Assembly: GCA_030386875.1 (NCBI GenBank)
Contig: CM059559.1
Coordinates: forward strand, 3,097,177 to 3,161,176
Source: Morinoia aosen
Lineage: Eukaryota > Arthropoda > Malacostraca > Amphipoda > Talitridae
Reading direction: 5' to 3'
Length of the DNA stretch: 64,000 nucleotides
Shown here: piece by piece, positions 21,683 to 31,844 of the stretch
How the letters are laid out: each line of letters starts with the position of its first letter
Position numbering within the stretch: the first letter of the stretch is position 1
Notes under the pieces: generated by a model
Databases searched by the model: none
Told to the model about the DNA's origin: nothing
The model's input: the letters and a program-made list of their open reading frames with translations, nothing else
Made by a program: the position numbers and the translations under genes

Positions 21683-24600
21683 TCAACTGGTGTTATTTAT
21701 TATTGTAGCTCTAACGTTTTCAACAATGCGGGCAGCTTCCTGAGCTCGAAATCTTATTATATCCACGTTCGTGTCGTGACTGTAATTAGGTTCGAAAGTT
21801 ACGGCGCTAAAGCTCGGACACGTATCGCGATTGAAAACAATGAACGAGGGTGTATCCCCCAATGTTGTATTTAAACTATTGTTTATCGCGTTCTCTGTGC
21901 TGTTGAGACACTGATCCCATTCAGTATGCGCTAAAGAGTTAATATATAATTTTAATAAATTCGTAATTTTGCGATTATTTCGTTCAACAATAGCGTTACT
22001 GTGAGGACTCCAAGGGAGGACCTCTTTTTTCGCAATACAATGAATTTGAGAGAATTTTTTAACTGCCGCAGACTTAAATTCAAGAGCTTGGTCACTTAGA
22101 AGTGTTTTAGGATAGCCAAAGGTTGAGAAGCAGCTGTCCAGACAAGAGACAACTGTATCGGCTAATCGATCTGCGGTCGCGTAAAGCTTACAGTAACGCG
22201 AGAATAGGTCAATGAGAATTAGAATATATTTATTCTGCTGAGCAGTGACAGGTAGAGGACCAAGAAAGTCCATTGATACCACCTCGAACGGTTCTTTAGC
22301 GATGGGAGCGTCTAATATTTTAATAGGTACAGTACTGCTGGCTTTAAGAATTTTACATACATCACACATTTTGACAAATTTACGTATGATACTCTTCTCT
22401 AATAAATGAAAATAACGCAACTTAAATTTAAACAACGTATGCGTGGCATCAGTATGATATAAGGAATGTATACTGAGCACCGCCTTGTTCATTAGCGATG
22501 TCGGTATAACCGAAGTGAGAATAGTACTTTCCCTAGAGTCTATTTGTCGTCGTCTATAAAGTATGTCGTTCAGAATTAAGTATTTTTGTAAGTCAGGGAT
22601 CGTAGATTGTCTACTAGATAGTAATGCGTCTTTAACCTCAGAACAGAATGGGTCTAGTTGTTGCTCATTTCGAAATTCGTCTAAAGTCCATGATACGTCT
22701 TTTAACTGAGGTACGTAGTCAGTCAGTCGGGGTTTTTCAGTCGCCTCTGGCGCCACTTGATTTAAGGGCGTCGCGTCTGTATCGTCTACGTCGGCGGTCA
22801 GTGCACCACGGCGTGTAGTTACTGCGAAGGCGTCAACCTCATCGAACTCTGGGCATTCTTCAAGATCAGAAATAGTTAAATGCTCGGGTAATCTACTTAG
22901 GCAATCTGCAACTAGATTCTGTTTCCCGGGGAAATATTTTACTACGGGTTCGAAAGATTGAACTGTTAGACACCATCTAGACATAGCCGAATCGTCAGGA
23001 AGCTTTTTGAAAAACAAGGGCTGTAAAGGTTTGTGATCAGTGTATAGATAGATCGGATATCCAAGAATGAGATATTTAAATGCTTTCAGCGCGCTTACAA
23101 TGGCGAAGAACTCTTTTTTCGTCGTTGAATAGCGCTTTTGTGTTGAGTTGAGACTTTTACTGTAGTAAGCAATAGCCTTCATAGATTTATTTGAGTCATT
23201 ATCGTGTTGCAAAAGTACCGCACCGATACCAAAATTAGATGCATCAGTAAATACATGGAAGGGCTTACTGAAATCAGGATGCCGTAAAACGGTATCTGAT
23301 GTCAAAACAGATTTAATTTTCTCAAAAGCTTTCTGACATTCAGGCGTCCAGATAAATTCAACGTTTTTCCGTAATAACTGATAAAGTGGATATGAAATTG
23401 AACCAAACATTGGGATATGCGTCCTAAAGTAGTTTGCTACACCTAAAAAACTTTGCAATTCCTTCACATTTTTTGGAATCGGAAATTTTTGAAGCTTCTC
23501 TGATTCTTTGCATCGAATTCCGTCTGCCGATACGATGTGTCCAAGATATTCAATTGAGCTTTTTAGGAAATGACATTTTTCAAGTTTAAGTGATAAATTT
23601 CCACCACGTAGCTTCTCAAAAACACTCTGTAAATCTTTCAGATGTTGGTTCATGGATTTGGAAAATACTAGTATATCATCAAGGAACACAAAACATAATT
23701 TACCGATGATATTTGTAAGAACAGAAGAAATGATTCTTTGGAACACTGATGGACTCGAGGATAACCCGAAAGGCAACCTCTTGAACTGAAATTTCTCGTA
23801 ACCAATACTGAACGCGGTGAATTTACGGCATTTTTCTTCCAACTCGACCTGATGAAAGGCAGAGCGGAGGTCGAGACTTGAAAAAATGCTATTACCACCT
23901 AGAGAATAAAGTACTTCGTCGATGCGTGGAATGGGATAACATTCCTTGATAATTATTTTATTGAGTTCGCGGAAATCAATCACGGGACGTATCTCGCCCG
24001 ACTTTTTTTTAACAACAATTAAAGGAAAATTGTATTCAGAGCTCGATGGTTCAATTATTCCTTGATTCAGCATCTGTTTATTGGCTTGCAACAATTCGTT
24101 TTGATACTTATGTGGAATTCGATATGGAGGGATGTTAAGTACTGGAGCATCAGGTTTTAATTCAATAGCATGTCGCATGACATTCGTGACTGCAATATTT
24201 TCGCCTTCGAGAGTAATTACGTCTCTAAAATTGTTTAATAAATTCATCCGTAATGGTTTAGCATCATCATTTTCACAATTTACATCGTCACACGTCAGAG
24301 GACGTCTCTCGTTACTACCTCCTTCTGGTACAACATCTTTGTGTGCATTAATTCCCACTTCATCAACACGATTATCGTTACCACAATGCCTCGTTTCTAC
24401 AGATACTAACCCAACGTCTTTACCAGAGATGGCATTGAAACTTCCACCATTAACACTGTCGACTTCGGGTAGATCCGCATTATCTTGGGCATCGCACAAA
24501 TTTGCATCTCGCACAGCTTCGTGCACGGTAGACATGTAAATCTCGTGTTCAATTTCCATGTCGTCAATTTCTTCAATCGTGCTTAACATCGTATTGTCGC

Positions 24601-25795
24601 TCATATATACCACGTCCTCCGAGACGTTCAAAAGCATTACAGGGACAAACCCATTTGACTTGATATCCACAACTGATTCGGCGACATAAATACCATTCGC
24701 GAGAATTGTCTTATTCATAATATACCTTCCGGGCTTAGCCTTTTTGACATACCCATTAATAACACGTAAACAATTCCTTGGCATTTCCACTGCTCCACAA
24801 TGAACAACTATTTCTCGTTTTTTACTATATTTTAAACCTCTCGCATGTTCCTTAGTTTCTCTTATTTTCTTCGCATGCTGTTTATTTTTTACTTTCCCAT
24901 TATTTTCTCGCCCTGCCGTTGGGCCTGGGGTACCCCTCTCTTCTGCAGTATTTATCTCTAGACCATTTTTATCGCCACTTTCCTGGCTCGCAATTTTTGA
25001 TTCTCTCTGCTTCAGCAGATATTTCCTTATTTTCCTCCTATTCGCAAGCATGTCCGCCATCAGACATTCTGGATTACTTACAGTGTTCAAAAATATCTCC
25101 TTCCTACTTTGCTCGTGCAATTCCTGCACATCATGAAACGGTACTTTTACGCCGTCGAGAACAATGAATCCTTCTTTGAAATTAATCACCGCATCTTGTA
25201 GAATATCCCTACCGAGGATTACATCATATTTAAATTCGCCATCTTTCAAAATCAAAGTGCTGGTATTGATTTCCTTACTATTAGGCAGCGTAATACAAAG
25301 ATCGAGTTCTCCTGATACCTGGCTTTTGGAATTTACACCCCGGATACTCAAAGCACTAGGCTTAATTCGCTCGTTTATACCTTTTAAATTCCGGTAACTC
25401 ACTAAACATCTGTCGCTACCGCTGTCGATGAGAGCGCTCATCAATTTGTTATCATTACGTAATATAATTGTAGGCTTCTTAGAACGCCGTAATGAAAATA
25501 AACCATCGCTTTCTTTCCTTAAACGACCTTCTTTCATTATCGTCGCTGACAAACAAACTTCTACAGGTAGTTCAGAATTTGCACCTACATCAAGTTCTTG
25601 TTCACCTAGTAATTCGAATTTATTTTTACACAGGAAAAGCGGATCCACCACAGCAGTCGACTTTATAATAGCATCTGGTTTCAACACCACATTTTTGGTG
25701 ACGGGGATAGTAGCTGCAACCCCGGGCACTGGCAACTCCTTCTCTACTCCAAGACACTTTGAATTTTCCGATTTTTCTCCGTCTACTCTAAAAAA
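21683..25795 (-). CDS. pol: Pol polyprotein: protease, RT, RNase H, integrase
   Basis: Open from the slippery site (25795) to the stop at 21683, about 1370 codons. Positions below count from the TTG at 25733-25735. Aspartic protease: ALIDSGSD with catalytic Asp near 104 and ILGRD near 173-177. A long, charged linker (about 215-530) contains a strand-rich block. Reverse transcriptase: GEIRPVIDFRELNK, SSLDLRSAFHQVEL and FLDD with the paired Asp near 686-687. RNase H: FTDAS near 831 and YTDHKPL. Integrase: a His/Cys zinc region ending CDVC near 1127, then MDFLGPL, LLSDQALEF and VERNN supplying the D, D and E. No chromodomain is visible. Translation probably depends on a -1 frameshift from the nucleocapsid frame. 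All catalytic residues are intact, so the enzyme is potentially functional. Confidence 0.95.
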   Translation of the reverse strand, partial: FFRVDGEKSENSKCLGVEKELPVPGVAATIPVTKNVVLKPDAIIKSTAVVDPLFLCKNKFELLGEQELDVGANSELPVEVCLSATIMKEGRLRKESDGLFSLRRSKKPTIILRNDNKLMSALIDSGSDRCLVSYRNLKGINERIKPSALSIRGVNSKSQVSGELDLCITLPNSKEINTSTLILKDGEFKYDVILGRDILQDAVINFKEGFIVLDGVKVPFHDVQELHEQSRKEIFLNTVSNPECLMADMLANRRKIRKYLLKQRESKIASQESGDKNGLEINTAEERGTPGPTAGRENNGKVKNKQHAKKIRETKEHARGLKYSKKREIVVHCGAVEMPRNCLRVINGYVKKAKPGRYIMNKTILANGIYVAESVVDIKSNGFVPVMLLNVSEDVVYMSDNTMLSTIEEIDDMEIEHEIYMSTVHEAVRDANLCDAQDNADLPEVDSVNGGSFNAISGKDVGLVSVETRHCGNDNRVDEVGINAHKDVVPEGGSNERRPLTCDDVNCENDDAKPLRMNLLNNFRDVITLEGENIAVTNVMRHAIELKPDAPVLNIPPYRIPHKYQNELLQANKQMLNQGIIEPSSSEYNFPLIVVKKKSGEIRPVIDFRELNKIIIKECYPIPRIDEVLYSLGGNSIFSSLDLRSAFHQVELEEKCRKFTAFSIGYEKFQFKRLPFGLSSSPSVFQRIISSVLTNIIGKLCFVFLDDILVFSKSMNQHLKDLQSVFEKLRGGNLSLKLEKCHFLKSSIEYLGHIVSADGIRCKESEKLQKFPIPKNVKELQSFLGVANYFRTHIPMFGSISYPLYQLLRKNVEFIWTPECQKAFEKIKSVLTSDTVLRHPDFSKPFHVFTDASNFGIGAVLLQHDNDSNKSMKAIAYYSKSLNSTQKRYSTTKKEFFAIVSALKAFKYLILGYPIYLYTDHKPLQPLFFKKLPDDSAMSRWCLTVQSFEPVVKYFPGKQNLVADCLSRLPEHLTISDLEECPEFDEVDAFAVTTRRGALTADVDDTDATPLNQVAPEATEKPRLTDYVPQLKDVSWTLDEFRNEQQLDPFCSEVKDALLSSRQSTIPDLQKYLILNDILYRRRQIDSRESTILTSVIPTSLMNKAVLSIHSLYHTDATHTLFKFKLRYFHLLEKSIIRKFVKMCDVCKILKASSTVPIKILDAPIAKEPFEVVSMDFLGPLPVTAQQNKYILILIDLFSRYCKLYATADRLADTVVSCLDSCFSTFGYPKTLLSDQALEFKSAAVKKFSQIHCIAKKEVLPWSPHSNAIVERNNRKITNLLKLYINSLAHTEWDQCLNSTENAINNSLNTTLGDTPSFIVFNRDTCPSFSAVTFEPNYSHDTNVDIIRFRAQEAARIVENVRATIINNTS

Positions 25796-26392
25796 TCTTC
25801 ACCCTCGCAAGATGCAGCGTAGTACGCTTCACCTCGTCCTCTACTACGACCACGCGAAAGACATTCACGTGCAAAATGGCCCGTCTTGCCACAAGTGTAG
25901 CAAGCATGACCGCGGAAATTTGTTTTGCTCTGGCCTCTTTTACTCGTGCACATACTTTGAACATGACCTGCGGTATTGCACAGTGAACAAAACGATTTAG
26001 ATTTATCTTTACTAATCTGTTGTGGGTTAACTACCTGAGCCTCGTGGCACTCCAAAGAACCTAAAGGTCGATCTCCAAAATATGAATATTGTCTCCCCCT
26101 TTGAATTCGAGCAGGTCTCCAATTGCTTCTGAAAAATGGCCTCCGACCTCGAAAACTTCGGTTGTTGTTTTGAGATGCATAGTAAACTTCGGGAAACGAG
26201 TCCTTCTCGTCCCACTCACTCTCTTCAGGTACAACCGCAAGGTAAGTCTCTCTGGTTTGATACGTGGACTGGGTATTGTTTTTGCGCGCAATTATTTCTC
26301 TACCCTCAGGATTATTACGCACAGCGGAAACGAGACGAGCTAACAACTCTTCAGAGGTATTGAACGGCCTCGCGAAGATTTTTTTTACAAAA
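25783..26392 (-). CDS. gag: Gag nucleocapsid region
   Basis: A minus-strand frame continuing the capsid in a shifted phase. After an acidic stretch and an arginine-rich part (RGRRPFFRSNWRP, RIQRGRQ) come two CCHC zinc knuckles, CSLCNTAGHVQSMC and CYTCGKTGHFAREC, then RGRSRGRGE and a stop at 25783-25785. Zinc knuckles bind and package the element RNA. The frame is open upstream of the first ATG (26344-26346) as far as the A8 run near 26378, where it lies in the +1 phase relative to capsid. The nucleocapsid should be fused to the capsid in a working Gag, so either a frameshift or a one-base error separates them here. Confidence 0.88.
25789..25795 (-). promoter_or_regulatory. Gag-pol -1 frameshift site (T TTT TTA)
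   Basis: On the minus strand the nucleocapsid codons GAT TTT TTA GAG TAG contain the heptamer T TTT TTA in the correct phase. The pol frame is exactly -1 and open from this point, and the gag stop follows two codons later. This is the canonical X XXY YYZ slippery site. A downstream stimulatory structure was not evaluated. Confidence 0.85.
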
Positions 26393-27226
26393 GTTCTCTT
26401 CTAAAAGAGGACCGAGAATGGCTATAGCAAGACTGAAAACTACTAAGTCACCAGAGAATTTTTTTAATTCGTTTGTGTTCGTGCTAGCAATGACAAATGG
26501 ATGTCTTTGTAATGCTACTTCTTTACTATTTAGAATGTGGTCACTCAAATTTCTTATTTTCGATATTGCCATAACCAATTGGGCTGCCAGCCCTTCATTA
26601 CGTAACAACCGTAACTGATTTAAATCGCACGCTAAGGCATGAACTGAACGCTCCCCCTTAGACACGTAGATATCATCTAAAATTTCGATAACCTGATCGA
26701 AAGAATAATGAACATCAGGGTTTACTAATTTCGTGACTACTCCATTAAAATCGCCAACACTTTTGTGTGCGCTTCGCACGAGTAACTCTTTTTTGGCGTC
26801 ATCGGAAGTGACGTCGGGCAACAAGCACATGTATGATTTTAAGTTTGCGAAATGCGTCCTAAAACTCTTTGTTTCACAAAAAATTGGGTCACTGACCCTC
26901 TGACGGCCCCGAAAAAGAGGTAGCTCTGCACTGGACAGTATAGTACTGCCCCTTTGTAAAGTTGTTGTAACACTACCACCCGTCATCGGTCCACTAGAGG
27001 ACGTCATTGTACTAACACTTGGCGTACTGAACGACACAGTCTGCGTACTAACAGTGGTCGTGATTACCGTCGTGGTCTGTGGTCCAGACATAAACACACT
27101 TGATGGAGTATGTGCGCACGTACCAGGTAACGTACCACTAAATGCTGGAACAGAAACCCTTCCGCTACTAGTAGTTGTACCCGTAGAACGGATAAATTCA
27201 GGTTCTGAATCAGAGTCTCCCATCAT
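26351..27226 (-). CDS. gag: Gag matrix/capsid region
   Basis: A 291-codon frame starting with two ATGs (27224-27226 and 27221-27223) on the minus strand. Residues 12-95 are rich in Ser, Thr and Val. Residues 97-290 are a helical capsid-like region beginning around ELPLFRGRQRVSDPIFCETK, with repeated leucines and QLRLLRNEGL. The frame stops at 26351-26353, about 12 codons after an 8-A run. Just past the A run the nucleocapsid reading continues in the +1 phase, so this stop is probably not the end of functional Gag. It would assemble the cytoplasmic particle. Confidence 0.88.
   Translation of the reverse strand: MMGDSDSEPEFIRSTGTTTSSGRVSVPAFSGTLPGTCAHTPSSVFMSGPQTTTVITTTVSTQTVSFSTPSVSTMTSSSGPMTGGSVTTTLQRGSTILSSAELPLFRGRQRVSDPIFCETKSFRTHFANLKSYMCLLPDVTSDDAKKELLVRSAHKSVGDFNGVVTKLVNPDVHYSFDQVIEILDDIYVSKGERSVHALACDLNQLRLLRNEGLAAQLVMAISKIRNLSDHILNSKEVALQRHPFVIASTNTNELKKFSGDLVVFSLAIAILGPLLEENFCKKNLREAVQYL
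26376..26388 (-). promoter_or_regulatory. A8 run with +1 frame change between capsid and nucleocapsid
   Basis: On the minus strand TGT is followed by eight A residues and TCTTCGCG. The capsid phase meets a stop 12 codons later, while the +1 phase is the nucleocapsid. This could be a one-base insertion in the run, a sequencing or assembly error, or recoding. The sequence alone does not decide. Confidence 0.55.
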
Positions 27227-28111
27227 TTATCGCAACGAGAAAACAAGTTTTTCGCACAATGCTAAAAAAATGAATAATGCCACAGTCCAACGCAGGATTC
27301 CTACGCCACAAAAAAAATAACACTGCAGAACCCTAAAAATTTTACCTCGCAAAAAAATAATCGCATAACAGAACGCTAAAAAGTCACGTCACTAAAATGG
27401 ATAAAGCACACGATTAAAACTTCATTAATAATAACTAAAATAGCAGTACTGAAAACTGTTTTTGCGACCTACAAACGAACCTAATCCAATTACGAAACAG
27501 GGAAACTCTTTACACGAATTCAATGGTATCTATCCCAACAATCTTTGAAGCAACAAAAGCAACAAAATAAAAACTGACGAAGTCACGGAAAATTATCTAA
27601 CAATCCCAAACAAGAACAATATAGTTACAGAACACTCAACTGGGAATCAGCAACGCAGCCACGGCAGAGCAGCTCCTGCAGGCAGGGAGTCGCCACAGCT
27701 GTCGGCAAGGTCGATCTGGTAGACTGCCCAGGAACAGCAACAGCAGTTGCCGCACAGCCTGTCTCAAGGTCGTCGGCGTAGCACAGGCACACGCACGGCA
27801 GACGAGATTCAAGGTCGTACACGCAGCGCTGACACACAGCGGAGTAGCGATGGGAGCACGAGCACGTTCTTGGAGTGTTTACGTATGTTCACGGTTCCAC
27901 ACTGCGCGTAAATGCACAGCCCACTGCTTATGTATACGTATTAATTACGTTAACACAGCTCCAGGAGAAATTTGAAACAACACTGTTCGGTATGTAATTT
28001 CCTATCACATACACAGTACACAATTGTTCTCGTAGAAACAGACACTGCAACAGTTCGTAGAATTGTTCTGAACTCAGCTACTTATGTAACAACTGTCGAA
28101 CGACCACGTCA

Positions 28112-28336
28112 CTATTTCCGATGGAAATTTACGCACAATTTCATAACGCAGTGGTCTCCTTCCTGCTCCAGGTCGACACGCGCTTTGTAGGGCACTCCTA
28201 AGGGTATATGCAAATCCAAATTATAAGAATCCAGCATATTTTCTTCACGGATACGTTTCACTATGAATCTAAAAACGTTATTATATACTTGCGGTGCTTC
28301 TTCAATTTCTCTTCCCGTTGCCGCAGTCTTCTCCAT
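28112..28336 (-). CDS. Upstream ORF in retrotransposon leader, function unknown
   Basis: A 74-codon frame beginning MEKTAATGREIEE in a favourable start context (CTATGG) and ending LCVNFHRK. It is of mixed, protein-like composition, charged, with no membrane segment and no motif that I recognise. It lies between the 5' LTR and gag on the sense strand of the element. It could be a regulatory uORF, a captured fragment or a chance frame. Confidence 0.3.
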   Translation of the reverse strand: MEKTAATGREIEEAPQVYNNVFRFIVKRIREENMLDSYNLDLHIPLGVPYKARVDLEQEGDHCVMKLCVNFHRK

Positions 28337-28544
28337 AGCAGAGTCGTCGAGTTTACCAAAAATATTTACGTCACACTAAGCGAAGCGTAGACCACCACAC
28401 GTAGAACTTTCACTAACCTCCGTAGACACGCGATTTCCAAATCGCCGTTGATAAACCAGGCGGAAATTCCCGATATCTTCAATCACCGTACTCCTCCATC
28501 CAAATCACAGCACAAGTACCAAGTATAATTTCACGTCGTGGGTA

Positions 28545-28562
28545 CGTACTAACTGCCACCAG
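28545..28562 (-). other. Candidate primer-binding site
   Basis: On the minus strand, one base after the LTR end (ACGGCATA), the sequence is TGGTGGCAGTTAGTACG. The leading TGG is expected from complementarity to a tRNA CCA end. The tRNA is not identified. Confidence 0.55.
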
Positions 28563-28782
28563 TATGCCGTATCTTGGGGTGGGTAGTAAGTAGACGAGTA
28601 GACTTCAACGTGTACTTGACGTAGAGACAGGACACCAAATGCGACTCCACAAGCCGCGCACGCTACTTTATACTATCAATTTGCTGAGTAAGCATGCGCA
28701 CTACTGCAAGACCGCGCCCAGGCGGAGCATTACCGTACATACGAACATGTGTACAGAGAAAGTGCGCAACCGCGACGGCACA
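28563..28782 (-). repeat. 5' LTR of the retrotransposon
   Basis: 220 bp, 219 identical to the 3' LTR. Contains the promoter TATA box (28666-28672). Confidence 0.96.
28666..28672 (-). promoter_or_regulatory. LTR TATA box
   Basis: On the minus strand GATAGTATAAAGTAGCG, a good TATA match inside the 5' LTR, roughly half way along, with leader transcription expected downstream on the minus strand. Confidence 0.65.
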
Positions 28783-30997
28783 GTACATTTACCAGTGTGT
28801 TTGTTTTGCTGTGGTACATTTATTAGTGTGTTTGTGTTGCTGTGGTACATTTACCAGTGTGTTTGTGTTGCTGTGGTACATTTACAAGGGTGTTTGTTTT
28901 GCTGTGGTACATTTACCAGTGTGTTTGTGTTGCTGTGGTACATTTACCAGTGTGTTTGTGTTGCTGTGGTACATTTACCAGTGTGTTTGTGTTGCTGTGG
29001 TACATTTACCAGTGTGTTTGTGTTGCTGTGGTACATTTACCAGTGTGTTTGTGTTGCTGTGGTACATTTACCAGTGTGTTTGTTTTGCTGTGGTACATTT
29101 ACCAGTGTGTTTGTGTTGCTGTTATACGTTTACAAATGCATCTGGTGTTGCTGTGGTACATTTACAAGTGTGTTTGTGTTGCTGTGGTACATTTACCAGT
29201 GTGTTTGTTTTGCTGTGGTACATTTACCAGTGTGTTTGTGTTGCTGTTATACGTTTACAAATGCATCTGGTGTTGCTGTGGTACATTTACAAGTGTGTTT
29301 GTGTTGCTGTGGTACATTTACCAGTGTGTTTGTGTTGCTGTGGTACATTTACCAGTGTGTTTGTTTTGCTGTCGTACATTTACCAGTGTGTTTGTGTTGC
29401 TGTGGTACATTTACCAGTGTGTTTGTTTTGCTGTGGTACATTTACCAGTGTGTTTGTGTTGCTGTTATACGTTTACAAATGCATCTGGTGTTGCTGTGGT
29501 ACATTTACAAGTGTGTTTGTGTTGCTGTGGTACATTTACCAGTGTGTTTGTTTTGCTGTGGTACATTTACCAGTGTGTTTGTTTTGCTGTGGTACATTTA
29601 CCAGTGTGTTTGTTTTGCTGTGGTACATTTACCAGTGTGTTTGTGTTGCTGTTATACGTTTACAAATGCATCTGGTGTTGCTGTGGTACATTTACAAGTG
29701 TGTTTGTGTTGCTGTGGTACATTTACCAGTGTGTTTGTGTTGCTGTGGTACATTTACCAGTGTGTTTGTTTTGCTGTGGTACATTTACCAGTGTGTTTGT
29801 GTTGCTGTTATACGTTTACAAATGCATCTGGTGTTGCTGTGGTACATTTACCAGTGTGTTTGTGTTGCTGTGGTACATTTACCAGTGTGTTTGTTTTGCT
29901 GTGGTACATTTACCAGTGTGTTTGTTTTGCTGTGGTACATTTACCAGTGTGTTTGTTTTGCTGTGGTACATTTACCAGTGTGTTTGTGTTGCTGTTATAC
30001 GTTTACAAATGCATCTGGTGTTTCTGTGGTACATTTACCAGTGTGTTTATGTTGCTGTGGTACATTTACCAGTGTGTTTGTTTTGCTGTGGTACATTTAC
30101 CAGTGTGTTTGTGTTGCTGTTATACGTTTACAAATGCATATGGTGTTGCTGTGGTACATTTACAAGTGTGTTTATGTTGCTGTGGTACATTTACCAGTGT
30201 GTTTGTTTTGCTGTGGTACATTTACCAGTGTGTTTGTGTTGCTGTGGTACATTTACCAGTGTGTTTGTGTTGCTGTGGTACATTTAGCAGTGTGTTTGTT
30301 TTGCTGTGGTACATTTACAAGTGTGTTTGTTTTGCTGTGGTACATTTACCAGTGTGTTTGTTTTGCTGTGGTACATTTACCAGTGTGTTTTGCTGTGGTA
30401 CATTTACAATTGTGTTTGTGTTGCTGTGGTACATTTATAAATGCATCTGGTGTTGCTGTGGTACATTTACAAGTGTGTTTGTGTTGCTGTGGTACATTTA
30501 CAAGTGTGTTTGTGTTGCTGTGGTACATTTAAAAATGCATCTGGTGTTGCTGTGGTACATTTACCAGTGTGTTTGTGTTGCTGTGGTACATTTACAAATG
30601 CATCTGGTGTTGCTGTTGTACATTTACGAGTGTGTTTGTGTTGCTGTGGTACATTTACAAATGCATCTGGTGTTGCTGTGGTACATTTACAAGTGTGTTT
30701 GTGTTGCTGTGGTACATTTAAAAATGCATCTGGTGTTGCTGTGGTACATTTACCAGTGTGTTTGTGTTGCTGTGGTACATTTACCAGTGTGTTTGTGTTG
30801 CTGTGGTACATTTACTAGTGTGTTTGTTTTGCTGTGGTACATTTACAAGTGTGTTTGTTTTGCTGTGGTACATTTACCAGTGTGTTTGTGTTGCTGTGGT
30901 ACATTTACAAGGGTGTTTGTGTTGCTGTGGTACATTTACAAATGCATCTTGCGTTGCTGTGTTACATTTGCAAAAAAATCTGTTGCTGTTGTGGTTT
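28783..30997. repeat. 31/32-bp minisatellite, right part
   Basis: Continues the array that ends at 21103: joining the two flanks through one GTAC restores a standard A unit. Roughly 70 units of A, B and hybrids. The last 600 bp are more mixed, with AAAAATGCATCTGG and ACGAGTG variants and a decayed end at about 30960-30997. Its 786-codon and 612-codon open frames are repeat artefacts. Confidence 0.95.
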
Positions 30998-31844
30998 AGA
31001 GCTTCTTTCTAAACGTAAGCTATTTGTGAGAAATTGAAGAGTAAACGCATTTAGCTGTGCCGATCAAAAGGAGCACAGACTCAAGCCTTAATAGTTAAAC
31101 ATTTTAGAAAAGCAAGTTAAGTTTCTTCTTTTGTTGTTATTATTTAATTTTTTTAAAATGAGAGAATTACAGCACAAAATGAGAGACTGGGAATAACGAA
31201 ACTAAAACTTTCTGACACGGAAAGCTACACGCTGTATCGTTTAATTCAACAAGTAAGAGATCATTTGAATGGAGTTTCTGAGTCTCTCTCTCTCATTCTG
31301 AGTCTCTCTTCAGCCACGCGAGGCTTCAATGGTACCAAAATTATGGTTGTATTAAAACAGGACAAGAAATAATCATTTTGCTCTCAACAGCTCCAAATGA
31401 GTCCAAAATTTGCCAACTTGGAGCCTCAAGATGGAGGGGTTGGACGTGCCGAAGCTGTGGCGGCTATAAAAACCTCCTCGGTGTCCATTACAAGGCCGCC
31501 CTGGTTTTCCAGACCGTGCAAACAACGTTAATCGCACCTCAAACTGCCACTAAAGACATCGCGTTTGTCTTGATACACGGCACACAAACTTGCTTGCTTT
31601 CGCCACTGAGCTCAGAGCTTCGGAAACGCCTCTTCTTTGTGCTGCAGCGGATTTGCTCGAGCTTTTAGACTGCACCTCCGGCAGGACCCCGTATGGAAGA
31701 TTCCTGAGCCTTTTTTCAGCAGCGCGTTTAGGGTGATTTCGTTTGTGGAAGAGCGAGGGTATTTGTAGCTTTCAATGCATTTTGGAGGTGTGCTGTGTGT
31801 CAGGCAGTGAAGTTCACGAGCTGAGAATCTATTAATTTTAAAAG
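30998..31844. other. No recognised feature
   Basis: Unique-looking DNA. A frame at 31378-31668 has no known motif. Confidence 0.4.

Larger units (their letters stand above)
27227..28562 (-). other. Long 5' leader of the retrotransposon
   Basis: About 1.34 kb between the 5' LTR and the gag ATG. It contains short upstream frames (28112-28336 and 27625-27837, minus) and no recognised domain. This is long for a Ty3/gypsy leader. Confidence 0.7.
21104..28782 (-). mobile_element. Ty3/gypsy LTR retrotransposon inserted in minisatellite
   Basis: A 7679-bp element on the minus strand bounded by two 220-bp direct repeats, with a 4-bp GTAC duplication. Internal order on the minus strand: 5' LTR, primer-site candidate, 1.3-kb leader, gag, pol (protease, RT, RNase H, integrase), polypurine tract, 3' LTR. 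The pol order with integrase after RNase H is the Ty3/gypsy arrangement. No envelope-like ORF lies between pol and the 3' LTR. The LTRs differ at a single position, so insertion was recent. The pol frame is fully open; the only suspicious break is in gag at an A8 run. Confidence 0.96.

Noticed and set aside
24132..24539. 135-codon plus-strand ORF inside pol
   Set aside because: Antisense shadow of the retrotransposon pol linker.
18251..30997. CRISPR-like array of short repeats
   Set aside because: Units are contiguous without unique spacers and the DNA is animal, so these are minisatellites.
28639..30999. 786-, 612- and 481-codon ORFs
   Set aside because: Same minisatellite artefact; the first even starts inside the retrotransposon LTR.
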